DNA from: Thalassovita mediterranea | Lineage (GTDB): Bacteria > Pseudomonadota > Alphaproteobacteria > Caulobacterales > Hyphomonadaceae | Length of the DNA stretch: 64,000 bases | Direction of reading: 5' to 3' | Assembly (NCBI GenBank): GCA_019448215.1 | Contig: CP080408.1 | Span: 992,001-1,056,000, forward strand | In this document: one piece after another, positions 40,806-50,043 of the stretch | Layout: every line of letters starts with the position of its first letter | How positions within the stretch are numbered: position 1 is the stretch's first letter | Made by a program: the position numbers and the translations under genes | The notes under the pieces: generated by a model | What the model was told of the DNA's origin: nothing | The model's database searches: none | The model's input: the letters and a program-made list of their open reading frames with translations, nothing else

Positions 40806-41627
40806 ATGCCCATGAGCGACGCCTACGAAAAACGTGTCCGCAAGGACAATTGGGGAAACTTCTCCGTCCTGCGCCACCGCGCCTTTGATGGCGTGCTGGT
40901 CACGTCGAAGAATTCCGGCACCCATTGGGTCAAATACATGTTCTCGGTGGCGCTTGCCGACACCTACGGGGTGCCGCGCCCGGAATACTTCTCCGAGAAT
41001 GCGGTGCGTCCCTACATCGGCTGGCCGAAGGACAAACCGACCTTCCCGGAGCTGCCGCGTCTCGCCTTCAGCCACACCATCCCGCACAAGCTGGCTGATT
41101 GGACATGGGCGCGCGGCATTGCAGGCCTGCCGCCTTACGTTCTTTTCGTGCGCCACCCGATGTCCATCCTCGCCAGCCACCATGCCAAGTGGAACCATGA
41201 GCTTGAGGTGGACTGGCTGGACTATCTTCGCGGCGACCCGTCAGGCTCGGTCTATCGCTGTGACCTCTACTGGCTCGCCCGCTTCTGGAACCGCTGGGGC
41301 GACATCCTCGAAAAGGCGGGCGACCGCATTTACCGCGTGCACTATGAAGACACCCGCGCCAATCCGCGCGCCATTCTTGGCGGTATGGCCGCTCATTGGC
41401 AGATCAGCCTGACCTCCAAGGCACTGGACGGCGCGCTCAAGGCCGGCACCAAGGAAGCGATGGCCAAGAAGGTCGATCCGGACGCCGAAGCGAACGTGCT
41501 CCAGTTCCGCAAGACGCCGCTTAGCGAGCAGTTCTCAGGTGAAGCGCTGGAGATTTACCGGGGCCGCGTGACGGAGCTTTTCCGTCACGACCTCGGCTAT
41601 GACCTCATGAATCTTCCGAAGACGTAA
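40806..41627 (+). CDS. sulfotransferase-domain protein
   Basis: This 273-aa soluble protein shows the PAPS-binding elements of sulfotransferases: the 5'-phosphosulfate loop SKNSGTHWVKYM (about residues 31-42) and the 3'-phosphate region VLFVRHPMSILASHHAKW (about 115-132). A late FRKTPLSEQFSGEALEIYR contains the basic and acidic residues of the acceptor side. The family moves sulfate to hydroxyls or amines of lipids, sugars or proteins; the acceptor is unknown. The 3' end overlaps the convergent GST gene by 23 bp. Two in-frame ATGs (40806 and 40812) are possible starts. Confidence 0.82.
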   Translation: MPMSDAYEKRVRKDNWGNFSVLRHRAFDGVLVTSKNSGTHWVKYMFSVALADTYGVPRPEYFSENAVRPYIGWPKDKPTFPELPRLAFSHTIPHKLADWTWARGIAGLPPYVLFVRHPMSILASHHAKWNHELEVDWLDYLRGDPSGSVYRCDLYWLARFWNRWGDILEKAGDRIYRVHYEDTRANPRAILGGMAAHWQISLTSKALDGALKAGTKEAMAKKVDPDAEANVLQFRKTPLSEQFSGEALEIYRGRVTELFRHDLGYDLMNLPKT

Positions 41628-42282
41628 AGCCGGCGCTACGGCCGTTTTCGTCATACTTGATCCACCAAGGCTCTGCCGCCGCTTCTGCGGCGAGCTTGAC
41701 CATCAGCGGATGGGACATGACGGCCACCATATAGGCCTGCGCCGTTGTTGAGCGCGGCAGGTCATAGGTCAGGAAACGCGTGACGACAGGTGCATAGACC
41801 GCATCAGCTGCACTCCAGGCACCAAACAAGTACGGCCCGCCAGACTTTTCCAGCGCGCTGCTCCAGATTGCATCGACGCGCAGAATGTCATTGGCGAGCG
41901 CTTCGGACATTTCCGGGCGGCCATGACGCGAGCGGATATCCATCGGACATTCGCGCCGGAGCGTCGGAAAGCCTGAATGCATCTCTGCTGAGATAGCGCG
42001 TGCTCTGGCCCGCGCCTTGGGGTCTGCAGGCCAAACCCCTGCGTCGGGATAACGGTCTGCCAGCCATTCGATGATGGCAAGAGAGTCCCAGACCGTCTCA
42101 TCATCCCAGAGCAGGAGCGGCACTTTCCGCGTCGGGCTGATCTCAGCAAGCCGCGCCGTCGTGTCCGGAAAATCCAGCGGGACGATCTCCTCTTCGACCT
42201 CGAGGCCCAGATGCCGAACCATCAGGAGCGCCCTGATAGACCAGCTGGAATAATTCAGGTTGCCACTGACAAATTTGCGCAT
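41605..42282 (-). CDS. glutathione S-transferase family protein
   Basis: The ATG at 42282 (AGGA 9 nt upstream) gives 225 aa. The N-terminal thioredoxin-like domain has the likely catalytic Ser in LNYSSWSIRALLM, the cis-Pro motif TRKVPLLLWDDETVWDSLAI, and IEWLADRYPDAGVWP. The C-terminal helical domain includes the N-capping box in LFGAWSAADAVYAPVVTRFL. The class cannot be fixed, but the Ser-type start argues for a theta/zeta-like or bacterial group. It forms a tight minus-strand run with the YciI-like gene and gpsA, 11 bp after YciI, so cotranscription is likely. Confidence 0.9.
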   Translation of the reverse strand: MRKFVSGNLNYSSWSIRALLMVRHLGLEVEEEIVPLDFPDTTARLAEISPTRKVPLLLWDDETVWDSLAIIEWLADRYPDAGVWPADPKARARARAISAEMHSGFPTLRRECPMDIRSRHGRPEMSEALANDILRVDAIWSSALEKSGGPYLFGAWSAADAVYAPVVTRFLTYDLPRSTTAQAYMVAVMSHPLMVKLAAEAAAEPWWIKYDENGRSAGFTSSEDS

Positions 42283-42293
42283 CTGAGGTCGTC

Positions 42294-42590
42294 CTATTCC
42301 GGCTTTCCGACGCCGAGCAGCCATCTGAAGGGACGGATCTCCACCGCGTCGAACAGACCCGCCTTCGCGTACGGGTCATCCGCCGCCCACGCCTTGGCAT
42401 CGGCAAGCGTCGGAAACTCCACCACGAAGGTCGACCCGGCAAACGTCTCGCCATCATCGGCGAAAACTGGTCCGGCCATCAGGATCTTGTCGGCATGCGC
42501 TTTCGCCCAGTCGAGGTGAGCTGGCCGGTTCTCCATGCGCAGGGGAAGCGCGCCAGCCTTGTCGCGGGCATTGATCAGGAATTGCGCCAT
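42294..42590 (-). CDS. YciI family protein
   Basis: This 98-aa protein has the ferredoxin-like alpha/beta fold of YciI: NARDKAGALPLRMENRPAHL, then KILMAGPVFADDGETFAGST and AKAWAADDPYAKAGLFDAVE. The conserved His-Asp pair of the active-site cleft appears as HLDW. YciI proteins are of mostly unknown function and are often encoded with dehydrogenases. The start codon follows the gpsA stop by one base (TGATATG), so it is translationally close-coupled to gpsA and probably in one operon with the GST gene. Confidence 0.88.
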   Translation of the reverse strand: MAQFLINARDKAGALPLRMENRPAHLDWAKAHADKILMAGPVFADDGETFAGSTFVVEFPTLADAKAWAADDPYAKAGLFDAVEIRPFRWLLGVGKPE

Positions 42591-42591
42591 A

Positions 42592-43581
42592 TCAGAGACC
42601 TTCGTGCGTAAATGGACGATTGAGAAGCGCGGTCATTGCCTCATCGACATTCTTCTGACCGGCCAGAATTTCATGGACCGCATAGCAGATCGGCATGGCG
42701 ACACCTTCGCGCGCGGCGAGCTCTGTCAGCGCAGGTGCCGTTGCGACGCCTTCAGTGACCGAATTGCGCTCTGCGAGAATATCTTCCGCTGACCGGCCCT
42801 GCCCCAGCGCCTTGCCAAAGCTCATATTCCGCGACTGCGTCGACGAACAGGTGAGGACAAGGTCGCCAAGGCCGCAGAGGCCTGCCAGCGTCTGCTGCTG
42901 CGCGCCCATCGCGACCGCAAGTCGCGTCATCTCCGCAAAGCCGCGAGAGATCAGCGCCGCATGGGCCGACTTGCCAAGCTCCAGGCCTTCGACAATCCCG
43001 CAAGCGATGGCGAGCACATTCTTTACAGCCCCGCCAATCTCAGCACCGATCAGATCATTCGACCAATAGGGACGGAAGGCGCTCCGTCCGATGGCCTGCA
43101 TCAGCGTCTGGCCAAGTTTCACATCGGCGCAGGCAAGCGTCACCGCAGTCGGCAAGCCGCGCGCCACATCTGCCGCGAAGCTTGGGCCGGACAGCACGGC
43201 TGGCGTGGCTTTCGGCATCGTCTCATGCACGACATCCGTCATCAGGCTCAGCGTATTTTTCTCGATACCCTTCGAGCAAAGCAGCACAGGCACGCCGGGC
43301 GACAGGTGTTCGGCAAGCCTTTCAAAGCTTGCCCGCGCATGCTGGGCTGGCACGACCGCAAGTATGGCCTCGCATCCAGCCAGGATGGACATGTCGTTTG
43401 ATGCCTGCATGGCGGGTAGATCAATACCCGGCAGGAAAACCGGGTTCCCCTTGCCAGCGCTCAGCGCCTCGGCAACTTCGCTTTCCAGCGCCCAGACCCG
43501 GACATCGCGCCCGGCTTTCGCGGCGGTCGCCGCAAGCGCTGTTCCCCAGGCGCCCGCGCCCAATACTCCAATGGTCTGCAT
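42592..43581 (-). CDS. gpsA: glycerol-3-phosphate dehydrogenase [NAD(P)+]
   Basis: GpsA reduces dihydroxyacetone phosphate to sn-glycerol-3-phosphate, the backbone of phospholipids. The 329-aa product begins with the Rossmann motif [13 protein letters not shown]. It carries [14 protein letters not shown] and [18 protein letters not shown], and the catalytic Lys in [17 protein letters not shown]. The C-terminal domain includes [19 protein letters not shown] with FGKALGQG. It is the first gene of a minus-strand run with the YciI-like and GST genes. Upstream, 72 bp separate it from the divergent TetR gene. Confidence 0.96.
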   Translation of the reverse strand: MQTIGVLGAGAWGTALAATAAKAGRDVRVWALESEVAEALSAGKGNPVFLPGIDLPAMQASNDMSILAGCEAILAVVPAQHARASFERLAEHLSPGVPVLLCSKGIEKNTLSLMTDVVHETMPKATPAVLSGPSFAADVARGLPTAVTLACADVKLGQTLMQAIGRSAFRPYWSNDLIGAEIGGAVKNVLAIACGIVEGLELGKSAHAALISRGFAEMTRLAVAMGAQQQTLAGLCGLGDLVLTCSSTQSRNMSFGKALGQGRSAEDILAERNSVTEGVATAPALTELAAREGVAMPICYAVHEILAGQKNVDEAMTALLNRPFTHEGL

Positions 43582-43619
43582 ATCAGCCTTCCTGTGCCAA
43601 GAGGCCGCTGAAGAATTTA

Positions 43620-43640
43620 TTGATCATTCAGACGATTTCC
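43620..43640. promoter_or_regulatory. operator-like sequence upstream of the TetR gene
   Basis: The sequence TTGATCATTCAGACGATTTC is closely echoed at 44275-44296 (shared blocks TTGA, TCATTCA, GATT, CC). It ends 13 nt before the TetR start and lies between TetR and divergent gpsA. A weak inverted pair CTGAA/TTCAG flanks it. It is a candidate autoregulatory site. Confidence 0.45.
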
Positions 43641-43653
43641 GTATCTTCAGGCC

Positions 43654-44268
43654 ATGAGTGACAAATCCAAGACCCGTGAGCAGATCCTCGATGCGGCCAT
43701 GAACCGTATCAAACACTACGGCTATGGCAAAACAACCATGTCCGAAATCGCAAGCGATTGCGATATGTCGGCGGGAAATATCTATCGTTTCTTTGCGTCC
43801 AAGCTGGATATCGCCGAGGCAATGGCGCGCCAGTTTAACGCAGAGCTCTACCAGTCCTATTCAGAGATCGCGCGAAGCAACGGCCCGCCAGCTCAGCGCC
43901 TGCGTCAGGTCTTTCATTACAATCTGGACCAGACTTTCGATGCGATAGAGCGCGAAGCGAAAATCCTCGAAGTCGCAGAGGTGCTTGGTGAGGAACGCCC
44001 TCTCTTCATGAATGAAGGTCTGGCGCAGGAGCGCATCTACCTCTGCACAATTCTTGAAGACGGCGTCGAGCGCGGCGACTTCGCGCCAATTGCTGACTGC
44101 AACTACACCGCCGAAATGATCCAGTCGGCGCTGATGAAGTACCGGTTTCCGCAGCTTTTCTCCCGCCTCACCCTCCCGAAGCTCCGCCGTGAGCTGAATG
44201 GCGTCCTCGACATCATCATCGCGGGCCTCGCCAAAGGCATCGAAAAGACGCCGGAGACTGAACACTAA
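43654..44268 (+). CDS. TetR family transcriptional regulator
   Basis: The 204-aa product has an N-terminal TetR helix-turn-helix (about residues 5-50): REQILDAAMNRIKHYGYGKT, then TMSEIASDCDMSAGNIYRFF and ASKLDIAEAMA. The rest is a helical ligand domain with no recognised subfamily. It is divergent from gpsA. The next coding region is a 37-aa membrane peptide gene about 107 bp downstream, with its own promoter that overlaps a copy of the operator-like sequence found before tetR. This makes the peptide gene a likely regulon member. Confidence 0.9.
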   Translation: MSDKSKTREQILDAAMNRIKHYGYGKTTMSEIASDCDMSAGNIYRFFASKLDIAEAMARQFNAELYQSYSEIARSNGPPAQRLRQVFHYNLDQTFDAIEREAKILEVAEVLGEERPLFMNEGLAQERIYLCTILEDGVERGDFAPIADCNYTAEMIQSALMKYRFPQLFSRLTLPKLRRELNGVLDIIIAGLAKGIEKTPETEH

Positions 44269-44274
44269 ATAATT

Positions 44275-44296
44275 TTGAAATCATTCATTGATTGCC
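44275..44296. promoter_or_regulatory. second operator-like sequence overlapping the -35 of the small-peptide gene
   Basis: The blocks TTGAAATCATTCA and TTGATTGCC repeat the layout of 43620-43640 with two small gaps. Its right half overlaps the proposed -35 (44288-44294), where a bound repressor would block polymerase. Confidence 0.45.
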
Positions 44297-44316
44297 AGAT
44301 TGAACGGTGCTATATC
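44288..44316 (+). promoter_or_regulatory. promoter of the 37-aa peptide gene
   Basis: TTGATTG (44288-44294), a 14-nt spacer, then GCTATATC (44309-44316), which fits the Caulobacter -10 consensus GCTANAWC exactly; the -35 matches TTGACGS at five of seven positions. It predicts a transcript start near 44323 and a leader of about 50 nt. Confidence 0.65.
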
Positions 44317-44374
44317 CTTCTTACCGGAGCAGACAGGCTCGCCTGCCCGGCTCTTTTGAGAAGGACAAAAAACA

Positions 44375-44488
44375 ATGAGCGTTTCCTCCACTGAAACCCG
44401 TCAGGGTATCTTCGCACTCCTGGTCAGCCTCCCGATGGCCGCCAGCCTCTGCGCTTTCGTGATGCTCGGATCCGGGCTCCTGATCTAG
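44375..44488 (+). CDS. 37-aa hydrophobic membrane peptide
   Basis: The frame runs ATG to TAG and encodes MSVSSTETRQGIFALLVSLP, then a hydrophobic stretch ending MLGSGLLI. One transmembrane helix (about residues 11-36) is expected, with a short polar N-terminus. AAGGA lies about 9 nt upstream. A promoter matching the local housekeeping consensus precedes it and a strong terminator follows 22 nt after the stop, so it forms a complete small transcription unit. I recognise no family. It is not a leader peptide of glmS, which is on the other strand. Confidence 0.65.
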   Translation: MSVSSTETRQGIFALLVSLPMAASLCAFVMLGSGLLI

Positions 44489-44509
44489 AAACCGTCAGGC
44501 AAACGAGAC

Positions 44510-44545
44510 AAAGCCCCGCCAGCGCGACGCTGACGGGGCTTTTTC
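44510..44545. terminator. bidirectional rho-independent terminator
   Basis: AAAGCCCCG (44510-44518) pairs with CGGGGCTTT (44534-44542), with CAGCG/CGCTG pairing further in and TTTT beyond. It sits between the small-peptide gene and the convergent glmS stop, and the A/T flanks suit both directions. Confidence 0.85.
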
Positions 44546-44575
44546 GTGTCTGGCTTCTGAGTATGAAGCTGGCCG

Positions 44576-46414
44576 CTATTCGACCGTGACGGACTTCGCG
44601 AGATTGCGCGGCTGGTCCACATCAGTGCCCTTCTCCACCGCCACATGATAGGCGAGCATCTGGATCGGAAGCGAATAGAGGATCGGCGCGATGAACGGGT
44701 CGCAGTCCGGCAGTTCGATCCGGCTTGCAGGGGTTTCACCCGCTGCTCTCACACCGGCTGCATCAGAAATCAGGACAACCTCGCCCCGGCGGGCCGCGAC
44801 TTCCTGCAAATTGGACAGCGACTTGTCGAACAGCCCATCGAAAGGCGCGACGAACACCACCGGCGTTTCTTCATCGATGAGCGCAATCGGACCGTGCTTC
44901 AGCTCGCCAGATGCGTAGCCTTCCGCGTGAATGTAGCTGACCTCTTTCAGCTTCAGCGCGCCCTCAAGCGCAATCGGGTAGTGCACGCCCCGGCCGAGAT
45001 AGATGACGTCACTTGCCTTCGCGATGTCGCGCGAGAGCTCTGCAATCCGCTCATCAAGCTGCAGCGTTGTCGACATTAGGCGTGGCAGTTCAGTCAGTGC
45101 GCGCACAAGCCGGATTTCAGCGTCCCGCGAAATCTGCTCACGCGCCCGGCCAGCGGAAATGGCTACTGCTGCTAGCGCTGCCAGCTGCGCGGTGAACGCC
45201 TTGGTGGACGCAACACCGATTTCCGGGCCGGCCAGTGTTGGCAGGACAAGATCAGCTTCGCGCGCAATTGACGACGTCGGCACATTAACAACCGCAGCCG
45301 TCTTCAGTCCCTGCTCCTTACAATAGCGGAGCGCCGCCAGCGTATCGGCGGTTTCGCCTGACTGGCTGACAAAGAGTGCAAGGCCGCCCTCCTTGGCGAG
45401 CGCAGGTTCGCGGTAGCGAAATTCCGACGCGATATCGGTTTTGACCGGCAGGCCGGCACATTGCTCGAACCAGTATTCGGCCACACGCGTCGCAAAGTGG
45501 GCCGTGCCACAGGCGATCATGTAGAGATACTTCACCTCGGACCAGTCGATCGCGTCGGCGCCCTCACCGGGCAGCTCAACGGTCTGGCGAAGGATATTCG
45601 TATAGGCACCAATCGTGCGGCCCGTTGAGTCTGGCTGCTCGAAGATTTCCTTCTGCATGAAGTGGCGATAATTGCCCTTCTCTGCTGCAGCGCCCGCGCC
45701 CTGCACAATGCTGACCGCGCGCTCGACCGGCTTGTCCTTGCGATCAAATATCTCATAGCTCTCATGGCTGAGGACGCAGACATCGCCTTCTTCGAGATAG
45801 ATGACGCGATTGGTGAAAGGCGCGACCGCGAGGGCGTCAGAGCCAAGGAACATCTCACCTTCGCCCACGCCAATCGCCAGCGGAGAACCTTTGCGTGCAC
45901 CGACCAGAAGGTCGGATCGGCCTTCAAAGAGAAGCGCAAGCGCGAATGCCCCATGCAGGCGCGCCACCCCGGCTTTTACGGCCTCAACCTCACCCATCCC
46001 CTTCTTCAGGTTGGACGCGATGAGGTGGGCAATCGTTTCGGTATCTGTCTCTGTCTCAAAATGGTGGCCTTCGGCTTCCAGTTCCTGGCGCAGCTCCCGG
46101 AAATTCTCGATAATCCCATTGTGAACCACGGCTACCGGCCCGGACACGTGCGGGTGCGCATTGCCCACAGTCGGTGAACCGTGCGTCGCCCAGCGGGTAT
46201 GACCTATGCCCTGATTGCCGGTCAGCGGATCGGCGGCAATCGCCTCGTCCAGGTTGATAAGCTTGCCCGGCGCGCGGCGTCTGTCCATCTTGCCGCTGGC
46301 GTCGATGGTCGCAATGCCGGCGCTGTCATAACCGCGATACTCAAGACGCTTCAGCGCATCAACGAGCCGCGGCGCTGCAGGCTCGTTGCCGAGGATACCG
46401 ATAATACCGCACAT
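44576..46414 (-). CDS. glmS: glutamine-fructose-6-phosphate aminotransferase
   Basis: GlmS makes glucosamine-6-phosphate from fructose-6-phosphate and glutamine, the entry step for peptidoglycan and LPS amino sugars. From the ATG at 46414 (GGAGG upstream) the product is 612 aa and begins MCGIIGILG, leaving Cys1 as the glutaminase nucleophile after Met removal. GHTRWATHGSPTVGNAHPH and VVHNGIIENFRELR complete that domain. Two SIS domains follow (SQSGETADTLAALRYCKEQG, HAEGYASGELKHGPIALID), ending with KSVTVE. It is divergent from glmM, so the two consecutive pathway enzymes share an intergenic region. Confidence 0.97.
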   Translation of the reverse strand: MCGIIGILGNEPAAPRLVDALKRLEYRGYDSAGIATIDASGKMDRRRAPGKLINLDEAIAADPLTGNQGIGHTRWATHGSPTVGNAHPHVSGPVAVVHNGIIENFRELRQELEAEGHHFETETDTETIAHLIASNLKKGMGEVEAVKAGVARLHGAFALALLFEGRSDLLVGARKGSPLAIGVGEGEMFLGSDALAVAPFTNRVIYLEEGDVCVLSHESYEIFDRKDKPVERAVSIVQGAGAAAEKGNYRHFMQKEIFEQPDSTGRTIGAYTNILRQTVELPGEGADAIDWSEVKYLYMIACGTAHFATRVAEYWFEQCAGLPVKTDIASEFRYREPALAKEGGLALFVSQSGETADTLAALRYCKEQGLKTAAVVNVPTSSIAREADLVLPTLAGPEIGVASTKAFTAQLAALAAVAISAGRAREQISRDAEIRLVRALTELPRLMSTTLQLDERIAELSRDIAKASDVIYLGRGVHYPIALEGALKLKEVSYIHAEGYASGELKHGPIALIDEETPVVFVAPFDGLFDKSLSNLQEVAARRGEVVLISDAAGVRAAGETPASRIELPDCDPFIAPILYSLPIQMLAYHVAVEKGTDVDQPRNLAKSVTVE

Positions 46415-46656
46415 ATATGTGTCGCCTCCGTGAGTGCTCAGCCTTCCTCTAGAAAACCGGAAGGCCACAGGTCATTGCAAAAAGCGTGACGTTTTATGTC
46501 AGCCCTCGTTCCCCAGAAGGGTGCAGGCTTCACCTGATAAGGTGATTACCCGCTTTGGTTAAAGGTATTGTTGCAACTTGAGGCTATAGTGGCTTTCACG
46601 GACTTGGCACGTTCAGTGAATGTATGCGAAGTCGCTTGGAAGACGGGAGGCCGCCA

Positions 46657-48003
46657 ATGACGCGCAAATATTTCGGTACAGACGGCATTCGCGGCACGGC
46701 GAACACGCCGCCGATGACACCTGAGATCGCGATGCGTCTCGGCATGGCCGCTGGGAAGTATTTCCGCCGCGGCGGCACACGGCGCCATTCGGTCGTGATC
46801 GGCAAGGATACACGCCTCTCTGGCTATATGATCGAGCCTGCGCTGGTGGCAGGCTTCACTTCGGTTGGTATGGACGTGACCCTCTTCGGCCCACTGCCGA
46901 CGCCCGGCGTCGCCATGATGACCCGTTCGCTGCGCGCAGATCTCGGCGTCATGATCTCTGCCAGCCACAATGCGTTCGAGGATAATGGCCTCAAACTCTT
47001 CGGGCCAGACGGCTACAAACTCTCCGACGAAATCGAGCTCGAAATTGAAAGCCGGATGGACCGCGCGCTCGACGACAAACTCGCGGCGCCGTCTGCGCTG
47101 GGGCGCACCCGCCGCGTCGATGATGCGCAGGCCCGCTATATCGAGATCGTAAAGGCAACCTTTCCACGCGGGATGCGCCTGTCTGGCCTTCGCGTCTGCG
47201 TCGACTGCGCAAATGGCGCAGCTTACAAGGTCGCCCCGACCGCCCTTTATGAACTTGGCGCCGAAGTCTTTCCGATCGGCGTGGCGCCGGACGGCTTCAA
47301 TATCAACCAGGAAGTCGGCAGCACGCATACGCTGGCACTCCGCGAAGCGGTGGTTAAGTATCGCGCCGATATCGGTATCGCGCTCGATGGCGATGCCGAC
47401 CGCTGCATCCTCATCGATGAAAAGGGCAATGAGATTGACGGTGACCAGCTGATCGGCCTGATCGCCGGCGACTGGAAAAAGCGCGGCCTGCTCGCCCGCG
47501 ACGGCGTAGTCACCACCGTCATGTCCAATCTGGGCCTTGAGAACTACCTCAAATCCCAAGGCCTCAGCCTTGAACGCACCAAGGTTGGCGACCGTTATGT
47601 CGTCGAGCGGATGCGCGAGGGCGGCTTCAATCTTGGCGGCGAACAGTCCGGCCATATCGTCGTCTCTGACCATGTCACCACCGGCGACGGCATGATCGCC
47701 GCGCTCCAGGCCCTCGCCGTCATGGTGGAGACCGGCAAGCCACTGTCGGAAATTGCGAGAGTCTTCGAGCCCGTGCCGCAGAAGCTCGTAAACGTCCGAT
47801 ACAAGAGTGAGGCGCCGCTGGAGCAGGACAGCGTCAAGCAGGTCATCAGCGCCGTAGAGGCACGGCTCGGCAGCTCAGGCCGTCTCGTCATTCGAAAGTC
47901 AGGCACCGAGCCACTTATCCGCGTCATGGCAGAGGCAGAAGATGCCGACGCCATGGAAACCGCGGTCAATGAAGTCGCCGATGCAGTTCGCTCAATAGGC
48001 TAG
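46657..48003 (+). CDS. glmM: phosphoglucosamine mutase
   Basis: GlmM converts glucosamine-6-phosphate to glucosamine-1-phosphate. The ATG at 46657 with GGGAGG gives the usual 448 aa; the frame is open from 46624 without a better site. [12 protein letters not shown] opens the protein, [14 protein letters not shown] carries the phosphoserine (S103), LDGDADRCI binds magnesium, GGEQSGHIV sets the sugar specificity, and [14 protein letters not shown] binds the phosphate. It is divergent from glmS. The next gene begins 72 bp downstream with its own ribosome-binding site. Confidence 0.97.
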   Translation: MTRKYFGTDGIRGTANTPPMTPEIAMRLGMAAGKYFRRGGTRRHSVVIGKDTRLSGYMIEPALVAGFTSVGMDVTLFGPLPTPGVAMMTRSLRADLGVMISASHNAFEDNGLKLFGPDGYKLSDEIELEIESRMDRALDDKLAAPSALGRTRRVDDAQARYIEIVKATFPRGMRLSGLRVCVDCANGAAYKVAPTALYELGAEVFPIGVAPDGFNINQEVGSTHTLALREAVVKYRADIGIALDGDADRCILIDEKGNEIDGDQLIGLIAGDWKKRGLLARDGVVTTVMSNLGLENYLKSQGLSLERTKVGDRYVVERMREGGFNLGGEQSGHIVVSDHVTTGDGMIAALQALAVMVETGKPLSEIARVFEPVPQKLVNVRYKSEAPLEQDSVKQVISAVEARLGSSGRLVIRKSGTEPLIRVMAEAEDADAMETAVNEVADAVRSIG

Positions 48004-48075
48004 CTGTCCCGACAGAACTAGCCTGATACTTGCAATCCACCTGTCAGACTGTCCTATTCAGGGAGAGAAGCTGAC

Positions 48076-48846
48076 ATGGCTACGGCACCAAAGATCGTTG
48101 CGCTCACGGCAGGCGGCCCGCACGCCTGGATCATGATCAATACGCTAAGGGAGCGCTTCGGCGACTTCCAGGTCATCCGCGAGGAAGGCGAGTCACAATC
48201 AACGCTGTGGCGTCGTCGCCGCAAACTTCTCGGGCCGTTGAAGGTAGCCAGCATGCAGGCTGCGCGCATTCCTATCAAACTCACCAGCAAGGGCAGCCAG
48301 GACACGATTGCCAAGCTCATCGCGCGCGAAAAGCTGGAACCTGAACCACGCAGCGACATGCGTATAATCGACGTGCCATCGGTGAATTCCGATCAGTGCC
48401 GCGCCACGCTGAAGTCGCTCAACCCGAAAGCTGTGTTCGTGGTCTCGACGCGCATGATCTCGAAGAAGACGCTCGCCAGTATCGACGCGCCGTTCATCAA
48501 TTACCATTCTGGCATCAATCCGGCCTATCGCGGCATGTTCGGCGGCTATTTCGCCCTCGCCAACGGAGAGCCGGAGCATTTCGGCGCCACGGTACACCTC
48601 GTCGATCATGGCGTGGATACCGGCGACATCCTCTACCAGTCGCGCCTCCGGGCCGAACCGGAAGATAACTTCCACACCTATCTCTGGCGGATGGCTGCAG
48701 GCAGCCGCGATATCGTCGTGCGCGCCATGGAGGACGCAATCAACAGCTCACTTCGCCCACAGAAAGTCGACCTGCCATCGAAGCAGTATTTTGCCCCAAC
48801 GCTGGGCGGCTATCTCTGGAGCGGGCTCAGCCGGGGCGTCTGGTAG
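48076..48846 (+). CDS. formyltransferase family protein
   Basis: This 256-aa protein has the formyltransferase N-domain. The catalytic Asn-His pair is in APFINYHSGINPAYRGMFGG and the catalytic Asp in HLVDHGVDTGDILYQSRL. Related proteins transfer formyl from formyltetrahydrofolate to amino sugars or to Met-tRNA, but the C-terminal domain of Met-tRNA formyltransferase is absent. An amino-sugar or unknown acceptor is more likely than translation. The N-terminus has a basic region (WRRRRKLLG). It follows glmM, and its 3' end lies 6 nt from the convergent tilS stop. Confidence 0.85.
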   Translation: MATAPKIVALTAGGPHAWIMINTLRERFGDFQVIREEGESQSTLWRRRRKLLGPLKVASMQAARIPIKLTSKGSQDTIAKLIAREKLEPEPRSDMRIIDVPSVNSDQCRATLKSLNPKAVFVVSTRMISKKTLASIDAPFINYHSGINPAYRGMFGGYFALANGEPEHFGATVHLVDHGVDTGDILYQSRLRAEPEDNFHTYLWRMAAGSRDIVVRAMEDAINSSLRPQKVDLPSKQYFAPTLGGYLWSGLSRGVW

Positions 48847-48852
48847 CGCGCC

Positions 48853-50043
48853 TCAAACGTCTTGCACCATCGCGGCGCTGAACTGCGCACTTAATCTCAA
48901 TGCCTGGCTCCACTGCGCCAGCCTCGCTGAGATGATTTCTTCAGCAGCCTCAGCCGGCGCACTATCCCGCACCAGGAATGGAAGCGCCGTTGTCTCTGAT
49001 GCGTCGGCTCTGTCATCGATATCCAGACGTTGGTAGCGCCCATCCCACACACCATCACTCCACGTCTTGCGCGCTTCGCCGGGGTCTCTCCCAATTAGCA
49101 GATGGTCGCCGCGACGCTGCACCCACGCCCCACCCAGCGTGACACGGCTCCCCGGCCCGTCAGAGACGATCGTTTCGGCAAGCGCCGACAGAGACGGAGC
49201 CGGCGCGCCATGGCTGCTCCCCGACGCTGCCTGCAGAAGCATATCGAGAAACCGGGCCCAAACTGCGAGCGCAGCTTCAACCCGCCCGAGCTCGACCTCG
49301 ATCAGGCCGCTCGGATCTGTACGCACCGCCCCGGTCAACAGCCTCGACAGCTGCAAGTCCTCAAACGCCCGGAGGCGCATAGCGTCGAAACCGATCCGCC
49401 CCAGCTGCGCGCCATCCAGCGCCGCAAGGAGCCTGCGCACACGCACACGCTCATAATAGTCTGCATCATTGCTGGGGTCGCTGATCCAGTCCTGCCCGCT
49501 CGCCTCAAGGTCCGCGACAAGCTCCTCTCGCCGTGAGGCGAGAAGCGGCCGCGCCAGCAGGATACCGCGCCCTTCAGGCCAGACCGGACAGATGGAGACC
49601 GGCTGCGGCCCAACCGCACCCGCAAGCCGTACTGGCCGCGACAGACGCATCAACAACGTCTCCACCACATCTGTCAGCGTATGGCCGAGGAGCACGGCGC
49701 CTGCGCCTGCCTTGCGTGCAGCCTCTGCCAGCAGGATATGCCGGGCCCTCCGGGCAGCATTCTGACTGCGCTTGTCCGGCGACCATGTCAGGATTTCAGC
49801 GGCAATCCCGCGATCATGAGCCAGATCAGCCACCCAGCGCGCCTCTTTGGCCGCTTCAGGGCGCAGGCCATGATCAATCGTCAGGACGAGCAGGTCGCGG
49901 CCGCGCTTTTCTGCCCACGTTCCTGCAAGGTTCAGCAGGCTGAGCGAGTCGCCCCCACCCGATACAGCAACGCAGACCGGGCCTTGCGACCCGGCTGCCA
50001 CCGCATCGATGAGCTGACAGCTATAGGCGTCTAGGCGCTGCAC
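48853..50043 (-). CDS. tilS: tRNA(Ile)-lysidine synthetase
   Basis: TilS ligates lysine to C34 of the AUA-reading tRNA-Ile, giving lysidine. The 396-aa protein has the PP-loop AVSGGGDSLSLLNLAG near residue 27, then LTIDHGLRPEAAKEA and ARRARHILLAEAARKAGAGA with VLLGHTLTDVVETLLMRL, which are strong family markers. The start is a GTG overlapping the last 13 nt of cpoB, so the tilS mRNA is an extension of the tol-pal operon. It is the usual shorter alphaproteobacterial length, with a reduced C-terminal domain. Confidence 0.93.
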   Translation of the reverse strand: MQRLDAYSCQLIDAVAAGSQGPVCVAVSGGGDSLSLLNLAGTWAEKRGRDLLVLTIDHGLRPEAAKEARWVADLAHDRGIAAEILTWSPDKRSQNAARRARHILLAEAARKAGAGAVLLGHTLTDVVETLLMRLSRPVRLAGAVGPQPVSICPVWPEGRGILLARPLLASRREELVADLEASGQDWISDPSNDADYYERVRVRRLLAALDGAQLGRIGFDAMRLRAFEDLQLSRLLTGAVRTDPSGLIEVELGRVEAALAVWARFLDMLLQAASGSSHGAPAPSLSALAETIVSDGPGSRVTLGGAWVQRRGDHLLIGRDPGEARKTWSDGVWDGRYQRLDIDDRADASETTALPFLVRDSAPAEAAEEIISARLAQWSQALRLSAQFSAAMVQDV

